Positions 1-7,681 of a DNA stretch of 34,530 bases are shown here, piece after piece (the stretch's first letter is position 1; every line of letters begins with the position of its first letter). The notes under the pieces were generated by a model. It had not been told where the DNA came from. It did no database searches and saw nothing but the letters and a program-made list of their open reading frames with translations. The stretch is taken from assembly GCA_027310225.1 (NCBI GenBank), contig DAIDBG010000317.1, forward strand, positions 1 to 34,530. The letters are read 5' to 3'. Both the position numbers and the translations under genes were made by a program. Source of the DNA: a bacterium. Its GTDB lineage: Bacteria; Pseudomonadota; Gammaproteobacteria; Burkholderiales; SG8-41.

Positions 1-1
1 C

Positions 2-562
2 TATACGACGGCGAGGCTGGCGCGCACACCGTCCCCGCTTCCACGCCACGACGTGCTGCTCACCGTGCACCGCCGTGAGAACTTCGGTCCGCCGCTGGAA
101 AGCGTGTTCAGGGCGGTGCGGCGTCTCGTTGACGAGCATCCGGCGCTTTCCGTGCTCTACCCGGTACACCCGAACCCCAACGTGCAAAGGCCGGCACATG
201 CCCTGCTCGGCGGGCATCGTCGCATCACGCTCACCGAGCCTTTGGGCTACCCGGAGCTGGTGCATGCCATGCGGGACGCCCGCTTCATTCTTACCGACTC
301 GGGCGGCATTCAGGAAGAGGGCCCCGCTCTCGGCAAGCCCGTGCTGGTGCTGCGGAAGGTGACCGAGCGTCCCGAGGCAGTCGAGCTTGGCGTCGCCGAA
401 CTCGTGGGCACCGGGGAAGAAGCCGTTCTCACCGCATGCCGGCGACTGCTTGCGGATCCCGGGCACTACGCGCACATGGCGCGCGGCATTTCGCCGTACG
501 GCGACGGCCGCGCCGCCGAGCGCATCCGCGAGGCCCTCTGCGCAACGCTGAAGGGGCGGTGA
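2..562 (+). CDS. wecB: UDP-N-acetylglucosamine 2-epimerase (non-hydrolysing), C-terminal part
   Basis: The reading frame is open to the left edge, so the gene starts outside the window; the GTG at 53 is only an internal valine. The visible part matches the C-terminal half of WecB/MnaA, which interconverts UDP-GlcNAc and UDP-ManNAc for surface polysaccharide synthesis in the cytoplasm. Recognisable family blocks are the HRREN motif, HPNPNV, the EPLGYPELVHAM stretch and the DSGGIQEE UDP-binding motif followed by GKPVLVLR and TERPEA. The stop codon overlaps the ATG of the next gene (TGATG), so the two are translationally coupled. Together with the following membrane protein and glycosyltransferase it forms the end of a polysaccharide gene set. 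Confidence 0.93.
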   Translation, partial: YTTARLARTPSPLPRHDVLLTVHRRENFGPPLESVFRAVRRLVDEHPALSVLYPVHPNPNVQRPAHALLGGHRRITLTEPLGYPELVHAMRDARFILTDSGGIQEEGPALGKPVLVLRKVTERPEAVELGVAELVGTGEEAVLTACRRLLADPGHYAHMARGISPYGDGRAAERIREALCATLKGR

Positions 563-1572
563 TGAAGCCGGTCATGGTCGTTCTGGCCAAGTTGGTGATC
601 TCCGCGGTCCTGATCCTGCTGGTCGTGCGCGCATTCGATTTACGCGGGGTCGGAAGCCACCTCTTCCGGATTGATGCCGCCACCGCGGCGCTCGTCATCG
701 GCGTGGCGCTCGCCGTTGTCCCGCTGCAGGCCCTGCGCTGGATGATGGCGCTGCAACAGAGCGGAAACAACCTGCCGCTCAAGAGCGTGCTTTCGATCGT
801 CCTGATCGGGCACTTCTTCAACCAGACCCTGCCCTCTTCGGTGGGCGGGGACGCCGTGCGCATCTGGTGCGCCTACCGTGCGGGGATGAGGCCGGCCGAT
901 GCGGCGGTCACCGTCATACTGGATCGCGCGATTTCGTTGCTGGGCCTGCTCCTTTTCACCGCAGGCGGGCTGCCGTGGCTGTTCGAGCGGGTGCCGGACC
1001 CGGTGGCGCGTACGGCGGTCGTGGGGCTGGTTGCGGCCGGGACCGGCAGCTTCATTGCCTTCGTGGCGCTCGTGCGCTTTCCCCGGCTCTCCCTGAAGTG
1101 GCGCGTCGTGCGCGCGCTGTCGGCGTTGGCTGAGTTTGCCCGCCGCTTCACCTTCTCACCGCGGCGCATGCTGGCGGGCCTTGCGCTGAGCGTCGCCAGT
1201 ACGGTGTTCTTCTGCTACATGGTGTTTCAACTGGCCCAGGCGCTCGGCGCGCGGTTGAGCTTCGGCGAGAGCCTGCTGCTGGTGCCGCCGGTGCTGCTGG
1301 TGAGCGCGATCCCGGTATCGGTGGCGGGCTGGGGCCTGCGCGAGGGCGCCATGGTGGTGGCGCTGGGCTTCGCCGGCGTGGCGCCGGAGGCGGCGTTCGC
1401 GATCTCGGTGCTGTTCGGGCTCGGCCTCGCCGCAGCAAGCCTGCCCGGTGCCGCGCTCTGGCTGGCGAGCGGTTATTCGCTGAGGAACCTCGACCGGGCG
1501 GATCGGGCCACGGCGGCAGACGGACACGGCGGGACCCCGGACGGGACCTTCCCCGGCCGAGGACAACGTTGA
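562..1572 (+). CDS. Lysylphosphatidylglycerol synthase TM region / UPF0104-type flippase-like membrane protein
   Basis: I chose the ATG at 562, overlapping the wecB stop, over the longer ORF from 436, whose first 42 residues are Arg-rich shadow sequence. The protein of about 336 residues begins with a hydrophobic helix (MKPVMVVLAKLVISAVLILLVV) and has six or more further hydrophobic segments. It carries blocks typical of the MprF-N-terminal/AglD/UPF0104 family, such as the FFNQTLPSSVGGDAVRIW stretch and SVAGWGLREGAMV. Members of this family are proposed lipid or glycolipid translocases. There is no C-terminal aminoacyl-transferase domain, so it is not a full MprF. The neighbours suggest a role in moving or assembling a polysaccharide precursor; that is inference. 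Confidence 0.85.
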   Translation: MKPVMVVLAKLVISAVLILLVVRAFDLRGVGSHLFRIDAATAALVIGVALAVVPLQALRWMMALQQSGNNLPLKSVLSIVLIGHFFNQTLPSSVGGDAVRIWCAYRAGMRPADAAVTVILDRAISLLGLLLFTAGGLPWLFERVPDPVARTAVVGLVAAGTGSFIAFVALVRFPRLSLKWRVVRALSALAEFARRFTFSPRRMLAGLALSVASTVFFCYMVFQLAQALGARLSFGESLLLVPPVLLVSAIPVSVAGWGLREGAMVVALGFAGVAPEAAFAISVLFGLGLAAASLPGAALWLASGYSLRNLDRADRATAADGHGGTPDGTFPGRGQR

Positions 1573-1643
1573 CTGAAAAGGTGCGGTTTTACTGCGGCGA
1601 CATACGTTGGTATCCTTCGCCGGGAAAGAACCGGCAACGCGGC

Positions 1644-2378
1644 ATGATCAACGTCTTCATCGGCTACGATCCGCGCGAGGCGGTTGCCTTCAGCGTGCTC
1701 GCCCACAGCATTCAGGCGCGCGCCTCCACGCCGGTCGCGATCGCGCCGCTGATGCTGTCCCAGCTGAAAGGGCTGCTCACGCGGGAGCGCCATCCGCTGC
1801 AGAGCACGGATTTCTCGTTCTCGCGGTTTCTCACGCCGTATCTGTCCGGCTACAGCGGGTGGTCGGTATTCATGGACTGCGACATGCTGATGCTGGAGGA
1901 CATCGCCAACCTGTGGAAGCTGCGCGACGAGCGCTACGCGGTGATGGTGGTCAAGCACCACCACGTGCCGAGGGAGACAGTGAAATTCCTGGGCGAGCCG
2001 CAGAGCCGGTACGAGAAGAAAAACTGGTCGAGCGTGATGCTGTTCAACAACGCGCAATGCCGCGCCCTGACTCCCGAATACGTGAATACCGCCCCGGGAC
2101 TCGATCTGCACCAGTTCAAATGGCTGGCGGGCGACGCAAGCATCGGCGCGCTCCCCGGGCGCTGGAACCACCTCGTGGGCTACAATCCGCCGCGCCGCGA
2201 CGCCGCGCTCGTCCACTACACCCTCGGCGGGCCGTACTTCGACGAGTACCGCAACTGCGAGTACGCCGCGCAATGGTACGACGAGCGTCAGGCGATGCTC
2301 AGCACGGCGGCCTCCCGGAGTCTCGCAGCGCCGCGCACCCAGCAGCCTGTCGGAGCCTCAAGTCCGACACACTCCTAG
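1644..2378 (+). CDS. Glycosyltransferase, GT8-like with DxD motif
   Basis: The protein has about 244 residues if started at ATG 1644 (MINVFIGYDPREAVAF). The track's TTG at 1569 would add 25 residues with no family resemblance and would overlap the previous gene. It has an IGYDPRE nucleotide-sugar-binding start and FMDCDMLML, a DxD metal-binding motif with hydrophobic flanks, as in GT-A fold transferases. A later HHHVPRE segment and NWSSVMLFNN also resemble this family. The acceptor sugar cannot be read from sequence. It probably belongs with the preceding polysaccharide genes. The last dozen codons (QQPVGASSPTHS) are encoded by a dispersed palindromic repeat, so the C-terminus has probably been altered. 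Confidence 0.8.
   Translation: MINVFIGYDPREAVAFSVLAHSIQARASTPVAIAPLMLSQLKGLLTRERHPLQSTDFSFSRFLTPYLSGYSGWSVFMDCDMLMLEDIANLWKLRDERYAVMVVKHHHVPRETVKFLGEPQSRYEKKNWSSVMLFNNAQCRALTPEYVNTAPGLDLHQFKWLAGDASIGALPGRWNHLVGYNPPRRDAALVHYTLGGPYFDEYRNCEYAAQWYDERQAMLSTAASRSLAAPRTQQPVGASSPTHS
2341..2369. repeat. Dispersed palindromic repeat, copy A
   Basis: The segment starts with AGCAGCCTGTCGG and contains TGTCGGA (2348-2354) and TCCGACA (2363-2369), a perfect 7-bp inverted repeat with an 8-nt loop. The same 13-nt opening recurs at 31378-31390. It forms the 3' end of the glycosyltransferase reading frame. Confidence 0.7.
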
Positions 2379-2412
2379 GCACGGCGGGGCGGCCAACCCG
2401 CCGCGCACGCCA

Positions 2413-2919
2413 TCAGCGGCCGCGGGGACGCCGTCCGGCGCTCCAATGCCCTGATCTGCCCCCCCGCTTTTCGAGGAGCCGGACGCCGTCCAGGCGCATG
2501 CCGCGGTCCACCGCCTTGCACATGTCGTAGATCGTGAGCAATGCCGCCGTCACCGCGGTCAGGGCTTCCATTTCGACCCCGGTGCGCCCGACGGTGGCCG
2601 CCGACGCCGTGCATTCCACCGCGCCCGCCTTCCGGTCCACCGTGAAGTCCACCTCGACATGCGTGAGGGCGAGCGGGTGGCACAACGGGATGAGTTCCGA
2701 GGTGCGTTTCGCCGCTTGGATCGCCGCGATGCGGGCGACCCCGAGCACGTCACCTTTTCCGGCGCTGCCGGCAACGATGCTCCGGAGCGTTGCCGGCAGC
2801 ATGCGGATCCGCCCCGCGGCGCGCGCAACGCGCTGCGTTTCGCCTTTCGCTGCAACGTCAACCATGCGCGCCTGACCGCGCGCATCGAGGTGGGTGAGCT
2901 TCTTTACTTCCGCTTTCAC
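2413..2919 (-). CDS. moaC: Cyclic pyranopterin monophosphate synthase MoaC
   Basis: The 168-residue protein matches MoaC, which with MoaA turns GTP into cyclic pyranopterin monophosphate in molybdenum cofactor synthesis. Diagnostic blocks are [15 protein letters not shown] at the N-terminus, [28 protein letters not shown] in the middle, and [10 protein letters not shown] then YDMCKAVD near the end. Translation starts at a GTG; I see no convincing Shine-Dalgarno sequence before it. The C-terminal tail (after LLEKRGG) is slightly longer than usual. The gene stands alone between a convergent glycosyltransferase gene and divergent bepA; no other mo genes are in view. A 13-bp perfect inverted repeat lies inside the coding sequence at 2764-2800. 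Confidence 0.95.
   Translation of the reverse strand: MKAEVKKLTHLDARGQARMVDVAAKGETQRVARAAGRIRMLPATLRSIVAGSAGKGDVLGVARIAAIQAAKRTSELIPLCHPLALTHVEVDFTVDRKAGAVECTASAATVGRTGVEMEALTAVTAALLTIYDMCKAVDRGMRLDGVRLLEKRGGRSGHWSAGRRPRGR
2764..2800. other. Perfect 13-bp inverted repeat inside moaC
   Basis: GCTGCCGGCAACG (2764-2776) is exactly complementary to CGTTGCCGGCAGC (2788-2800) across an 11-nt loop. It encodes the conserved [15 protein letters not shown] part of MoaC, so it could be a chance effect of codon use; it would nevertheless form a very stable RNA hairpin. Confidence 0.6.
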
Positions 2920-2998
2920 TGTGGCTGCCCGGCCCGTATCATCGGGAATGTCATTAATGGCATTAGGAACTCTCGCACTGCCGAATTATCATAGCATC

Positions 2999-4432
2999 AT
3001 GTGGTTACGTGCATTCCTCATGCTGTTGCTGGCCGTTCCCGGCGCGTTCGCGGAGGGCCTGCCCGAACTCGGGGAGGCCGCGCAGGCGGGCCTCTCGCCC
3101 CAACAGGAACGGCAGCTCGGCGAGAGCATCATGCGCGAGATCCGCGCCGACCACGGTTTCCTCGATGACGCCGAGGCGACCGATTACATCAACAGCCTGG
3201 GCAACCGGCTGGCCTCACGCAGCCCGGACCCACGGCAGGATTTCGAGTTCTTCCTGATCCAGGACGCCCAGGTCAACGCCTTCGCGCTGCCCGGCGGCTT
3301 CGTCGGCGTCAACACCGGGCTGATCCTCACCGCGCAGAGCGAGTCGGAACTGGCGAGCGTGCTGGCGCACGAAATCGCGCACGTCGCCCAGCGCGACATC
3401 GCGCGCTTGATCGCGCAACAGAAGCAGAGCCAGATCACCTCGCTCGCGTCGCTCGCGGCGGCGATCCTGCTCTCGCGCGTCAGCTCGCAGGCCGCGGAGG
3501 CGACGGCGACCTTCGGGCAGGCGGCGGCGGTCCAGGGCCAGCTCAATTTCACGCGCGAGAGCGAGCGTGCGGCGGACCGCATCGGCCTGCAGATTCTCGA
3601 TCAGGCGGGCTTCGACCCCCGGGGAATGGCGGTTTTCTTCGAGCGGCTGCAGCGCGCTACCCGAATTTCCGATCCCGGTGTGCCGTCCTATCTGCGTACC
3701 CATCCGCTCACCTACGAGCGGATCGCCGATATCCAGAATCGCCTGCAGAGCCTGCCTTATCGCCAGGTTCCCGACACGATTGAGTTCCAGCTGATCCGCG
3801 CGAAGCTCAAGGCCCGCATCGAGCCGCCGCGCGAGGCCGTCGCCTTCTTCGAGGCGAGCCTTGCCGAGCGCAAGTTCCTGAGCGAAGCCGCGAGCCGCTA
3901 CGGGCTTGCCGCGAGCCTCATCCGCGTCAAGGACTACGCGCGGGCGCGCAAGGAGCTCGAGGCGCTGCGCAAGATCGTGCGCACGAACCCCATCGTGGAG
4001 ACGCTCGCCTGCACGCTCACGCGGGACGCGGGAGGACCGGAGGCGGCGCTCGCCTGCTATCGCGAGGCGCTGACGGCCCATCCCGGCTACCGGGCGCTGG
4101 TTTACGACTACGCCGATGCGCTGCTGCAGGCGCGGCAGCCCGAGGCCGCCTTGCGGCTGGTCGAGGACCGCCTGCGGGTGATTACCGGAGACTATCGGCT
4201 CTATCTGCTGCAGGCGCGCAGCTATGCCGCCCTCGACCGGCGCCTCGCCCAGTACCGCGCGCAGGCCGAGGCCTACGTGCGCATGGGCAACCTGACCGCC
4301 GCGGTGGAGCAGCTGCAGATCGGCCTGAAGAGCGGAGACGGAGACTTCTACCAGCTCTCGAGCGCTGAGGCGCGGCTGAGGGAGCTGCGCCGGCTCGATG
4401 AGGAACTGCGCAAGGAAGCCCGCAAGCAGTGA
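2999..4432 (+). CDS. bepA: M48-family metalloprotease/chaperone BepA (YfgC) with C-terminal TPR region
   Basis: The start is ATG 2999; the track's 2894 start lies inside the moaC 5' end. The 477-residue product begins with a signal peptide (MWLRAFLMLLLAVPGAFA, cleavage after AFA), so it is periplasmic. The zinc motif HEIAH is at about residues 124-128, and ESERAAD at about 187-193 supplies the third ligand. After about residue 270 (RTHPLTYERIADIQ) the sequence becomes helical, Ala/Leu-rich and TPR-like. Length and order match E. coli BepA (487 aa), which degrades or helps mature outer-membrane proteins such as LptD. It is divergent from moaC and followed after 19 bp by a kinase gene. Confidence 0.92.
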   Translation: MWLRAFLMLLLAVPGAFAEGLPELGEAAQAGLSPQQERQLGESIMREIRADHGFLDDAEATDYINSLGNRLASRSPDPRQDFEFFLIQDAQVNAFALPGGFVGVNTGLILTAQSESELASVLAHEIAHVAQRDIARLIAQQKQSQITSLASLAAAILLSRVSSQAAEATATFGQAAAVQGQLNFTRESERAADRIGLQILDQAGFDPRGMAVFFERLQRATRISDPGVPSYLRTHPLTYERIADIQNRLQSLPYRQVPDTIEFQLIRAKLKARIEPPREAVAFFEASLAERKFLSEAASRYGLAASLIRVKDYARARKELEALRKIVRTNPIVETLACTLTRDAGGPEAALACYREALTAHPGYRALVYDYADALLQARQPEAALRLVEDRLRVITGDYRLYLLQARSYAALDRRLAQYRAQAEAYVRMGNLTAAVEQLQIGLKSGDGDFYQLSSAEARLRELRRLDEELRKEARKQ

Positions 4433-4451
4433 ACCGTGGTATGGTGTTTGC

Positions 4452-5792
4452 ATGCCCCCTTCCCGCGCCAGCACCGTGCCTGGCCTGTCCGCCACGGTCA
4501 GGAACATCGGCAAGTACGAGATCATCAAGGAGATCGGCCGGGGCGCGACCGGCGCGGTCTATCAGGCCTACGATCCGTTCCAGAACCGCCAGGTCGCGAT
4601 CAAGGTGGTGTTTCCCGAGGCGCTCGGCGACAAGGAGCACGGCAAGCGTTACCGGAAGCTCTTCGTCACTGAAGCCTCGCTCGCCGGCAAGCTCTCGCAC
4701 CCCCACATCGTCGGGATCTTCGACGCCGTCGCGGAGGACGAGGCGAGCTATCTCGTCATGGAGTACGTGGACGGCACCACGCTCGAGCGTTACACGCACC
4801 CGGACACCCTGCTGCCGGTCCAGAAGATCGTCGAGATCGTCTATAAGTGCGCGCGCGCCCTCGACTACGCCTCGAAGCAGGGCGTGATCCACCGCGACAT
4901 CAAGCCCGCGAACATCCTGCTCGCGGGGGAGTCGGAGATCAAGATCTCGGACTTCGGCGCGGCGCTGACCCTTGCCGCCGAAACGACCCAGGTGACGGGC
5001 GTCGGCTCGCCCGCCTACATGTCGCCGGAGCAGGTGAAGGAGCAGCCGCTCACCTATCAGACCGACATCTTCTCGCTCGGCGTCGTGATGTACCAGCTGC
5101 TCACCGGGCGGTTGCCGTTCCAGGGCGCCAACAACTACAGCATGATCTACCAGATCATTCACGTGGACCCGCCGCCGCCGGGCGAGCTGAGGTCCGACCT
5201 GCCGCCGCGCATCAACGCCATCGTCCTGCGCGCGCTGCAGAAGGACACCGCCCGCCGCTACCAGACGTGGGAGGAGTTCGCGCACGACCTGGCGACCGCT
5301 CTCGGCACCGGGGAGAAGCTCGAGAAGGGCCTCGCCGAGAGCGAGAAGTTTGACACGCTGCGCAAGCTCGACTTCTTCCGCCGGTTCACCGACGTCGAGC
5401 TGTGGGAGGTGATGCGGCTCTCGTCCTGGCACAGGCAGCCGCGCGACACCGTGCTGATCCAGGAGGGCGACATCGGCTCCTCCTTCTTCATCCTCGTCGC
5501 GGGCGAGGTGAAAGTCGTCAAGCAGGAGCGGCTGCTCAACGTGCTCAAGGCCGGCGAGTGCTTTGGCGAGATGGCCTATCTCGGCAAGCAGAAGTTCCAG
5601 CGCTCGGCGAGCGTCGTGTCGCTCTCGGAGATCGCGGTGATCGAGATCCAGGCCGAAACCCTGGCCAAGGCCTCGGAGCTCTGCCGCCATCACTTCCACG
5701 GCGCCTTCCTGGAGCTCCTGGTGGACCGGCTGGCGATGGCCAACATGCGGCTGTCGCAGTTGCTCGCCGACCGCAATATCAGCATTTTCTGA
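4452..5792 (+). CDS. Serine/threonine protein kinase with C-terminal cyclic-nucleotide-binding-like domain
   Basis: With the ATG at 4452 the protein has 446 residues; the track's upstream in-frame start lies inside the end of bepA. Residues about 22-285 form a complete Hanks-type kinase: glycine loop GRGATGAV (29-36), lysine in VAIK (K51), HRDIKPAN (147-154), DFG (167-169), SPEQ in place of APE, and DIFSLGVV. Residues about 305-435 look like a CRP/cNMP-binding domain, with a GECFGEMAYL phosphate-binding-cassette-like stretch followed by RSASV. There is no transmembrane segment, so it is cytosolic. A plausible reading is a kinase gated by a cyclic nucleotide or other ligand. Substrates are unknown; no phosphatase gene is adjacent. 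Confidence 0.9.
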   Translation: MPPSRASTVPGLSATVRNIGKYEIIKEIGRGATGAVYQAYDPFQNRQVAIKVVFPEALGDKEHGKRYRKLFVTEASLAGKLSHPHIVGIFDAVAEDEASYLVMEYVDGTTLERYTHPDTLLPVQKIVEIVYKCARALDYASKQGVIHRDIKPANILLAGESEIKISDFGAALTLAAETTQVTGVGSPAYMSPEQVKEQPLTYQTDIFSLGVVMYQLLTGRLPFQGANNYSMIYQIIHVDPPPPGELRSDLPPRINAIVLRALQKDTARRYQTWEEFAHDLATALGTGEKLEKGLAESEKFDTLRKLDFFRRFTDVELWEVMRLSSWHRQPRDTVLIQEGDIGSSFFILVAGEVKVVKQERLLNVLKAGECFGEMAYLGKQKFQRSASVVSLSEIAVIEIQAETLAKASELCRHHFHGAFLELLVDRLAMANMRLSQLLADRNISIF

Positions 5793-5936
5793 TGCCCCGG
5801 CGGCCCGCCGGGCAAGGCGCCGCGCGCGCTGCCCGGACTGCGCCGCCGCTTGCGACGGCAGCAAAATCCCCGTAAATTCGAGCTTCATCAAGTTCAAGAC
5901 GGGGCCGCAGCAAACCCATCCACGGCACGAGGAGCC

Positions 5937-6164
5937 ATGCACTTCGACAAGGAACTCGACACGCGCGGGCTGAACTGTCCGCTGCCGATACTGCGCACGA
6001 AAAAGGCGCTGACCGACATGGCTTCCGGCCAGGTGCTGAAAGTCATGGCCACCGACCCCGGATCGGTGAAGGACTTCCAGGCATTCTCCAAGCAGACCGG
6101 CAACCCGCTGCTGTCGTCGGAGGCGGCCGACAAGGAATTCGTTTTTTTCATGAAGAAGCGCTAG
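5937..6164 (+). CDS. TusA-family sulfur carrier protein
   Basis: A 75-residue protein starting at ATG 5937, preceded by a good ribosome site (GAGGAG). It has the TusA signature RGLNCPLPIL with the CPxP cysteine at about residue 14, then the usual DPGSVKDFQAFSKQTGN stretch. TusA proteins carry a persulfide on this cysteine and pass sulfur to partners in tRNA thiolation, cofactor synthesis or, in sulfur oxidisers, to DsrE- or sHdr-type systems. The nearby SqrR-like regulator and the LbpA- and DsrE2-like fragments suggest this copy once worked in sulfane-sulfur oxidation; that link is inference. It may be the general housekeeping TusA instead. Confidence 0.9.
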   Translation: MHFDKELDTRGLNCPLPILRTKKALTDMASGQVLKVMATDPGSVKDFQAFSKQTGNPLLSSEAADKEFVFFMKKR

Positions 6165-6227
6165 GAATTGCCGGACCCGGCCCCGACAAACTCTGATTGA
6201 GCGCCGGCGCCGAGTGGAGAATACGAC

Positions 6228-6413
6228 ATGTTCCCGCGCGTCCTGATCCTGCCGGCATTGCTGCTCGTCGCCGCGTGCGACGGGAAGCCCAGGGAGCCGG
6301 CGCCGGACGTCCTGAAGAGCCAGCGGCAGATGCTGAACAAGGCGAAGGACGTCGAGCAGGTTCTGCAGCAATCGGCCGACCGGCAGCGCGAAGAGGTCGA
6401 ACAGCAGAAATGA
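6228..6413 (+). CDS. Small predicted lipoprotein
   Basis: A 61-residue protein with a GGAG ribosome site. A hydrophobic leader (MFPRVLILPALLLVAAC) ends in a clear lipobox, LVAAC, predicting lipidation at Cys17. The remaining 44 residues are charged and Gln/Glu/Lys-rich (LKSQRQMLNKAKDVEQVLQQSADRQREEVEQQ), likely one amphipathic helix or coiled coil. I do not recognise a named family. It follows the tusA-like gene by 63 bp on the same strand and may be cotranscribed. Confidence 0.7.
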   Translation: MFPRVLILPALLLVAACDGKPREPAPDVLKSQRQMLNKAKDVEQVLQQSADRQREEVEQQK

Positions 6414-6508
6414 GGCGCCATCGGCGCGGCGGGAGCGGCCGCCGGGGATGACCGTGAGGCAGTGGGGGAGCAAAGCCTGTTCCACGCCCGGCTCCTGCGC
6501 GAGGATAT

Positions 6509-6880
6509 TCAGGCGGGTTTTTCCCGCAGCCGGGCCGGACGCTTCTTCCTGGCCCCGGCGCAGAACACCCGGTAGAGCGTGGCCATGACCGCTTCGGCCT
6601 CCCGGCTCGCCAGCGAATAGAAGATCAACTGCGCCTCGCGGCGTGTCGTCACGATCCTCTTCCGCCGCAGCACGGCGAGGTGCTGGGACAGCCCGGACTG
6701 GCTCAAGCCGATCACCCGTTCCAGCGCGCTCACCGATTTTTCGCCCTCTGCGAGCTGGCAGAGGATCAGCAGGCGGGAAGGATTGGACATGGCCTTGAGC
6801 AGCGACGTCGCGCGGCTGGCATTTCTTTGCAGCTCGGCTATCTTCACGGAAACGTTGCCTTTCGATGTATTTCTGTTCAT
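6509..6880 (-). CDS. ArsR-family repressor resembling persulfide sensors SqrR/BigR/sHdrR
   Basis: A 123-residue winged-helix protein: SNPSRLLILCQLAEGEKSV, then the recognition helix region GLSQSGLSQHLAVLRRKRIV and the wing TRREAQLIFYSLA. Two cysteines lie at residues 41 (LILCQL) and 107 (YRVFCAGA). This is the number and spacing known for the persulfide-sensing SqrR group, whose cysteines form a polysulfide bridge in response to sulfane sulfur; sHdrR of sHdr/LbpA sulfur-oxidising bacteria has the same 66-residue spacing. It lacks an obvious metal-binding ELCVCDL-type motif. It lies 18 bp downstream of a truncated LbpA-like gene, in the same direction. The call is strong for family and good for the sensing mode. 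Confidence 0.88.
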   Translation of the reverse strand: MNRNTSKGNVSVKIAELQRNASRATSLLKAMSNPSRLLILCQLAEGEKSVSALERVIGLSQSGLSQHLAVLRRKRIVTTRREAQLIFYSLASREAEAVMATLYRVFCAGARKKRPARLREKPA

Positions 6881-6898
6881 CGGGGCGGACCGCCTCGA

Positions 6899-7090
6899 TC
6901 AGGTCTTGCCGGCATCCACCTTGCGGCCGACCTTCTTGGGCGTGAAGGCGACGAGGTTGCCGGCCATCGCGGTCGCGACAGTGGTCATGCCGAGCTTCAC
7001 GTTGCCGTCGGGAAGCTCCTGGAACCAGATGTGATTGTCCGCCTCGTAGAGCAGCTCGTCGGGGAGGTTGCAGCCGCGCGCGTTGGCCAT
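6899..7090 (-). pseudogene. Truncated LbpA/GcvH-like lipoate-binding protein (N-terminal half only)
   Basis: A 63-residue ORF with a good ribosome site (AAAAGGA). Its sequence (GCNLPDELLYEADNHIWF, then GMTTVATAMAGNLVAFTPKKVGRKV) matches the first half of GcvH-like lipoate-binding proteins. The GCNLPDEL and FTPKKVGRKV blocks resemble the LbpA subgroup linked to sHdr sulfur oxidation more than glycine-cleavage H proteins. The frame ends in TGA at GKT, just before the segment that should carry the lipoylated lysine (normally about 130 residues in total). As seen it cannot be lipoylated. The arsR gene follows 18 bp later, consistent with a deletion that fused the broken gene to the regulator. Confidence 0.75.
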
Positions 7091-7115
7091 GATCTATCCT
7101 TTTCCGCTGCGGATT

Positions 7116-7333
7116 TCACGGCGATTCTAAGCGCAGGGGCCGCGACGAGCAACAGAACCCCCCCAGCCCCGCGACCTGCAGCTTGCCCTCGATAAACAAG
7201 GCCAGGTGCTTGGCGAGCATCGCCATCATGCGCTGGCGCCGCGGAGCCAGCGCCGAGTGCACCGCGATCTTGAGGTGGGGGTGGAAAAGCGGATCTCGCG
7301 GCCGGTCACGGCGGCCGCCCCGCGCCCGCACTC
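7116..7333 (-). pseudogene. Possible 3' remnant of an unrecognised gene upstream of the LbpA-like fragment
   Basis: The minus-strand frame reading DPLFHPHLKIAVHSALAPRRQRMMAMLAKHLALFIEGKLQVAGLG has coding-like high GC at third positions and ends in a stop 25 bp before the LbpA-like start. I see no start codon with a ribosome site, and the frame upstream turns into a shadow of the DsrE2-like fragment. I do not recognise the family. It could be a gene tail left by the same rearrangements that truncated its neighbours, or merely a fortuitous frame. Confidence 0.25.
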
Positions 7334-7356
7334 CGCGACCAGGCCGGCATCGAGTC

Positions 7357-7569
7357 ATGAAGCAGACGATCAGGAACAAGGGTGTGGCCGGGGTCGGGGA
7401 GCTGCGCCAGTTGTGCGTCGAGGCGGGGGTCAATCTCATCGGCTGCCAGATGACCGTTGATCTGTTCGGCTTCACCCGGGACGATTTCATTCCCGAAGTC
7501 AAGGAGTACTGCGGGGCGGCGACCTTTCTGCCGATGGCAAAGGAGGCCGACGTCAGCCTGTTCATCTGA
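7357..7569 (+). pseudogene. DsrE2-like sulfurtransferase, C-terminal fragment
   Basis: The 70 residues from MKQTIRNKGVAGVGELRQLC to the stop match the C-terminal half of DsrE2-type proteins, including the cysteine in GCQMTVDLFGF, EYCGAATFL and the terminal ADVSLFI. Full-length members have about 150-170 residues with an N-terminal DsrE half; that half is missing. The track extends the frame to 7183, but those 58 residues are Arg/Pro-rich and unlike the family. Just before the ATG, another frame reads AGIES and then stops, where intact relatives have a similar segment running into MMKQT. This suggests a frameshift or deletion at about 7355. A short translated protein from ATG 7357 cannot be excluded. 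Confidence 0.7.
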
Positions 7570-7681
7570 GCGGTGTGCCCGCGGGCCGGAAGGGAAGAAG
7601 AACACGAATCAGCATGGACCGCTTCGACAAGTACCGGGGCCTGTTCGCCGTGCCACAGCCGCTCCGGCTCGCGCAGGCGCT

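Noticed and set aside
4182-6485. 767-residue minus-strand ORF
   Set aside because: Antisense shadow of bepA, the kinase, the TusA-like gene and the lipoprotein; Arg/Leu/His-rich with no motif.
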